From: Paenibacillus amylolyticus | Lineage (GTDB): Bacteria; Bacillota; Bacilli; Paenibacillales; Paenibacillaceae | DNA: 64,000 nucleotides | Direction of reading: 5' to 3' | NCBI RefSeq assembly: GCF_001570725.1 | Contig: NZ_BCNV01000001.1 | Coordinates: 1,116,001-1,180,000, forward strand | Shown here: in pieces, positions 62,982 through 64,000 of the stretch | Layout of the letters: every line of letters starts with the position of its first letter | Position numbering within the stretch: the first letter of the stretch is position 1 | Notes under the pieces: generated by a model | What the model saw: only the letters and a program-made list of their open reading frames with translations | Databases searched by the model: none | Told to the model about the DNA's origin: nothing | Position numbers and translations under genes: made by a program

Positions 62982-64000
62982 ATGGCGGTGTATCAAGTAT
63001 TGGTTGTCGATGATTCCGCTTTTATGCGTAAGATTGTTACAGATTTAATTGAAGCGGATTCGGAATTTAAGGTAACGGCAACGGCATCAAATGGTAGAGA
63101 AGCTATTCAAAAATCGCTAGAATTGAAACCGGATATTATCACAATGGACGTTGAGATGCCCGAAATGAATGGGTTGGACGCATTAAAATCAATTATGAAG
63201 GAATCCTTCGTTCCTGTGATTATGTTATCTGGTATCAATGAACAAGGCATGAAAGAAACCATTATGGCGCTTGAAGCAGGGGCATTTGACTTCATTCGCA
63301 AACCATCCATTGTACATGACCAGGATATCGCTCAAGTTGGTAAAGCCTTGGTTGAGCGCATGCGTGCTGCGATGAATGAGATCAAACGAAAAGCTGATCG
63401 TGATTTATCCATGAAAAACAGAGACATGTTGCGAGGAACGGTTGCTCCCCCAACTCAGCCAGTGCAGAAAGAAATGCCAGCTAGGGATCGAGTGGAGCCT
63501 GTGAAAAAAACGATCGAACCTGCTCAGACGGACCAACGCTCTATACGAGAGCGGGCTGAAGTCTTTCAGGCTAAATCAAAGACACCCATTGCGCCATTAT
63601 CACCTTCGAAACCAGGCCGCGTAGAGAATAAAACAGAGCCCTTGCCGAAGTCAGAGCGTAATTCGGGGACAAATGCAGAAAAAGCAGTGAGGTCAGCTAA
63701 TCCAGTACAGACTCCTAAGGAAATTCGACTACCTAATGCAGCTCGGGTGGCAGCTGATCAAATAGCAGCAACTTCTGCCTCTGCAAAAACCAAGGATTTA
63801 GCCAAATCTAATCCTGTTCCAAAAGGTGCAGGTGGCCCGGAAGGGTCGTTCAACAAGCTTGTGGCGATAGGTTGTTCTACGGGTGGCCCTAGGGCTCTCA
63901 AGACATTGCTCGAGCAGTTGCCTGCTGATTTGCCAGCACCGGTCATTATTGTGCAGCATATGCCGCCCAATTTCACCCGTTCTCTGGCTCAACGATTGAA
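62982..64000 (+). CDS. cheB: chemotaxis methylesterase CheB (partial, cut by window edge)
   Basis: CheB removes methyl groups from receptors and deamidates them. The receiver domain (1-125) has Asp10, Asp11 and phospho-acceptor Asp56. The esterase domain starts near 292 (KLVAIGCSTGGP, catalytic Ser299; IIVQHMPPNFT follows). The frame is open to the window edge at 64000. The linker, about 135-290 and rich in Lys, Pro, Ala, Thr, is roughly 130 residues longer than usual (Ser164 in E. coli). GGGGTGA precedes the ATG. Confidence 0.95.
   Translation, partial: MAVYQVLVVDDSAFMRKIVTDLIEADSEFKVTATASNGREAIQKSLELKPDIITMDVEMPEMNGLDALKSIMKESFVPVIMLSGINEQGMKETIMALEAGAFDFIRKPSIVHDQDIAQVGKALVERMRAAMNEIKRKADRDLSMKNRDMLRGTVAPPTQPVQKEMPARDRVEPVKKTIEPAQTDQRSIRERAEVFQAKSKTPIAPLSPSKPGRVENKTEPLPKSERNSGTNAEKAVRSANPVQTPKEIRLPNAARVAADQIAATSASAKTKDLAKSNPVPKGAGGPEGSFNKLVAIGCSTGGPRALKTLLEQLPADLPAPVIIVQHMPPNFTRSLAQRL

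Overview
This window looks like a chromosome segment of a Paenibacillus-type Firmicute. Evidence: strong AGGAGG-type ribosome binding sites, frequent TTG and GTG starts, and gene order close to the Bacillus subtilis plsX-fab-rnc-smc-ftsY-ffh-rpsP-rimM-trmD-rplS-rnhB-sucCD-dprA-topA-trmFO-hslVU-fla/che axis, but with fabH and fabF inside the fab cluster and extra genes inserted as in paenibacilli. I see no rRNA, tRNA, CRISPR array, prophage or insertion sequence. Nearly everything is on the + strand; only a polysaccharide deacetylase and a ComM/YifB-type ATPase are on the - strand.

Layout. 1-5.5 kb: end of plsX, then fabH, fabD, fabG, acpP, fabF (type II fatty acid synthesis) and rnc, closed by a strong terminator. 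5.9-15.7 kb: smc, ftsY, a hemolysin III family membrane protein, ylxM-ffh (SRP), rpsP, a KH protein, rimM, trmD. 15.8-18.6 kb: an inserted accessory block (VOC protein, FG-GAP-like propeller protein, deacetylase). 18.8-25.1 kb: rplS with a probable L19 leader, lepB, rbgA, rnhB, a FliK-like and an FlhB-C-like protein, yraN. 25.1-30.4 kb: accessory block with a lasso-leader-like small peptide, an exported carboxypeptidase-regulatory-like protein, a nitroreductase, comM and an OhrR-like regulator. 30.6-39.9 kb: sucCD, dprA, topA, trmFO, hslVU. 39.9-40.8 kb: about 1 kb without a convincing gene, at the place where codY sits in Bacillus. 40.8-64 kb: the fla/che operon from flgB to a partial cheB, tightly packed and often overlapping, encoding rod, MS ring, switch, export ATPase, hook and cap, type III export gate, FlhF/FlhG and chemotaxis response regulators.

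Items most worth a second look: a family of three dispersed intergenic hairpin elements with compensatory base changes (before fabG, smc and rimM); an orphan lasso-leader-like peptide behind duplicated operator-like palindromes; a stand-alone FliK-like/FlhB-C-like pair with an extreme GC-rich Ala/Gly/Pro segment; loss of codV and codY from the conserved order; two strong hairpins flanking the hook gene flgE; and a CheB with an unusually long interdomain linker.
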